From Solenopsis invicta (Eukaryota > Arthropoda > Insecta > Hymenoptera > Formicidae), in assembly GCF_016802725.1 (NCBI RefSeq), contig NC_052670.1:10498141-10562140 (forward strand): a DNA stretch of 64,000 nucleotides, written 5' to 3'. Positions within the stretch are counted from its first letter, which is position 1; the number at the start of each line of letters is the position of its first letter. Below the pieces are notes generated by a model. The model was given only the letters and a program-made list of their open reading frames with translations. It was not told where the DNA came from and searched no databases. Both the position numbers and the translations under genes were made by a program. Shown piece after piece: positions 62,464 to 64,000 of the stretch.

Positions 62464-62483
62464 AGAGAGAGAGAGAGAGAGAG
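62464..62483 (+). repeat. (GA)10 microsatellite
   Basis: Short GA tract in a GC-rich block. Confidence 0.9.
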
Positions 62484-63485
62484 ACGCGGCGGAGAGACAG
62501 CTGATATACATGGGATAGGCAGGGCAGAGCCGTGCACCAGGGGTTGTCATTAACTGGGAGCTCACTCGGAAGATAACTACTACCTGCCACCACGGCGGGG
62601 CTCATTTTCCTCGCTGACCTCCTCCTCTCCTCCCCTACCACCTCCCCCCCGCACACCCGCTCGGGGGAGTTGCTTCGGCTCATTACAAAAAGCACGTGAG
62701 CCCGCTGCTGCTGGCTATTTATTTCCGAATGGTGCATATCACTTTTCGTAATGGGCCTCGCGAAATTAAAAGTATGCCCTCCGGCGCCGAATCGCGCGCA
62801 CGCACACACGCGCCCGTATATCGGATGCATCGCGATAAACCCGCCTCACCTATCCCACCGCGTCTTCAATCTCGATTTCGCGAGAGCCGGCCTCCGAAGC
62901 ATCGACGACCCTGGGCTATTAAGATCCGATCGCGCCTTTTTCTTCCTTTTCGCGGGGCGCCGCGAACATTGATAATGATTCTCGAAAGTTACTTAAATGT
63001 CGTGCGCATGCCGACGCCGCCGCCGCCGCCGTCGCCGTCGCCGTCGCCACGCCACGCCGAAGTAAGTACCGTAACGTGTGGCGACGCTCGTTAAAATTCA
63101 TGCTGTGTGTCGTCGCACCAACAGAACGATGCTACGAGGTACTTCAGGAAGTATCAGCGGAATTACGGTGCAATAAACGTGAAATACCGCGCTTTACCGC
63201 GAATCGTATAAAACGCCTGCTTTAAAGAATATTAATTTGAAACCGATTGTGCATATTACTTTTTTTTTTATGATCCTGCGTAAGATAATACGCAAGCAGT
63301 CTCTCCTGACTGTATTCGGATATTAACAATTTATTATTATGTTATATTTCGCCGATCTCTGACAATTACGGTTTCTGTATTTTCATTCTGTACCTTTATT
63401 ACCCTTGCGAGACGCAATTAAAATGAACGTCTCGCTCCGTTGTTATTGAAAATATCAATTTTTACGTAGCAATTTCAGCTCTACG
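62484..63485. other. GC/CpG-rich block with a Pro-Ser-rich open frame
   Basis: A + frame (62696-63094) ends in a CCG/TCG triplet run coding for PPPPPSPSPSP, just before a donor-like GCCGAA/GTAAGT at about 63061. The opposite strand is also open. This could be a coding or 5' exon of an unrecognised gene, but there is no acceptor, domain or confirmed start, so it is only a possibility. Confidence 0.3.
63017..63050 (+). repeat. (GCC)n/(GTC)n triplet repeat
   Basis: Successive CCG and then TCG triplets inside the GC-rich block. Confidence 0.9.
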
Positions 63486-63508
63486 AGAGAGAGAGGGAGA
63501 GAGGGAGG

Positions 63509-63538
<30 letters not shown>
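63486..63538 (+). repeat. impure GA/GGGA tract, about 53 bp
   Basis: GAGAGA with GGGAGGGAGGGA interruptions, then a pure (GA) part from about 63512. The purine-only strand could adopt non-B structure (inference). Confidence 0.95.
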
Positions 63539-63539
<1 letters not shown>

Positions 63540-64000
63540 TCTCGTACGCCGTCAATCAGACAGGTTTATTATTTTTTTTAATTATGAGGCAGACATGTGT
63601 TGGAGGCTCGCACAAGGGTCAAGGTTCATCGGGCAGCCTCCTCCGCGGACAGCTGTGTTTCGGCCCATTAGCAAAGTACCCGCGTACCAGGACGTGTTTG
63701 TCGAGCGTTTCGTCTTTCTTTTTCTTTAATGCTTCTTATGCACGTACATATATATGGCGACGGCGGTGGCGGCGAACAAGGGAAATGAAATTTCGTCAGC
63801 TAATTGAGTTTAAGCATGCGAGTGCCTTTCCCGACAGCGGTACAGGTGTTTCCGCGGCTTAATGCGACCTGGAAACGCCCGTTCGCAAAAACGAATAGGA
63901 TATGGGTAATATCCTTAGCTCTCGCAGGCACGCCCTCCCGATGCGTTTTAATGCTTTCTTTTTTTACCTCCGTGTAATTATCCGCCAACTTATCGCGCGT
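63539..64000. other. non-coding window end
   Basis: CpG-moderate DNA with short frames on both strands; a GGC-rich patch lies near 63755. Nothing supported. Confidence 0.5.

Noticed and set aside
1..64000. tRNA genes, miRNAs, CRISPR arrays, TTAGG telomere arrays, viral or bacterial genes
   Set aside because: Scanned by eye for the tRNA B-box (GGTTCGAATCC), several conserved insect miRNA sequences, regularly spaced repeats and TTAGG runs; none was found. A covariance-model or homology search was not possible here.

Overview
This window looks like non-coding DNA from an arthropod nuclear genome. The best guess is an insect with a hymenopteran (ant/bee/wasp) type of genome, but no species can be named. 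The reasons are: no dense bacterial-style gene layout; open frames that are short, overlapping on both strands and without recognisable protein domains; very AT-rich stretches alternating with CpG-rich islands; about a dozen long (GA)n/(CT)n tracts; and many short TA-flanked inverted-repeat elements (MITEs). I found no complete protein-coding gene, tRNA, rRNA, CRISPR array, telomeric repeat, known miRNA or transposase frame. It is most likely the intergenic or large-intron part of a long, gene-poor locus.

Layout. 1-17 kb: AT-rich DNA with scattered GC islets, two CT/GA microsatellites, a TA-flanked MITE (3268-3448), a 76-80 bp tandem duplication (7693-7880), a foldback MITE (12750-12997) and short dispersed repeats. 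17-20 kb: a MITE nested in another inverted-repeat element (16997-17425), a GC-rich block, and a possible 62-70 bp minus-strand internal exon (19719-19780) flanked by AG/GT. 20-32 kb: mostly plain AT-rich desert and CpG-rich islets, with a mariner-ended MITE (29343-29616) and a foldback (30689-31037). 32-38.7 kb: a long inverted-repeat element (32213-32955), a CpG-rich domain with GA tracts, two large foldbacks (35670-36860), and then the only promoter-like stretch, a GC-rich block ending in a strong plus-strand splice donor at 38264/38265. This could be the non-coding first exon of a gene lying to the right. 38.7-48.6 kb: CpG island with (GGCGAA)n and GGC/GAC repeats, a MITE at 41574-41756, a triple-nested MITE complex (42831-43521) with a further palindrome beside it, a degenerate 37-39 bp repeat around a (TAA)n tract (46771-47245), and two MITEs joined head to tail (48131-48531). 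48.6-64 kb: long featureless stretches, a 401-bp element bounded by a 14-bp direct repeat (57819-58219), a fourth copy of the main MITE family (58339-58547), a palindrome (59213-59413), and GC-rich blocks with GA tracts at 62.4-63.6 kb.

The clearest biology is a set of non-autonomous DNA transposons, several inserted into one another, without any visible transposase. They must have been mobilised by enzymes encoded elsewhere. The two candidate exons are the only evidence for transcription units, and both need RNA data. Boundaries and similarities were read by eye; no alignment, database search or folding program was run.
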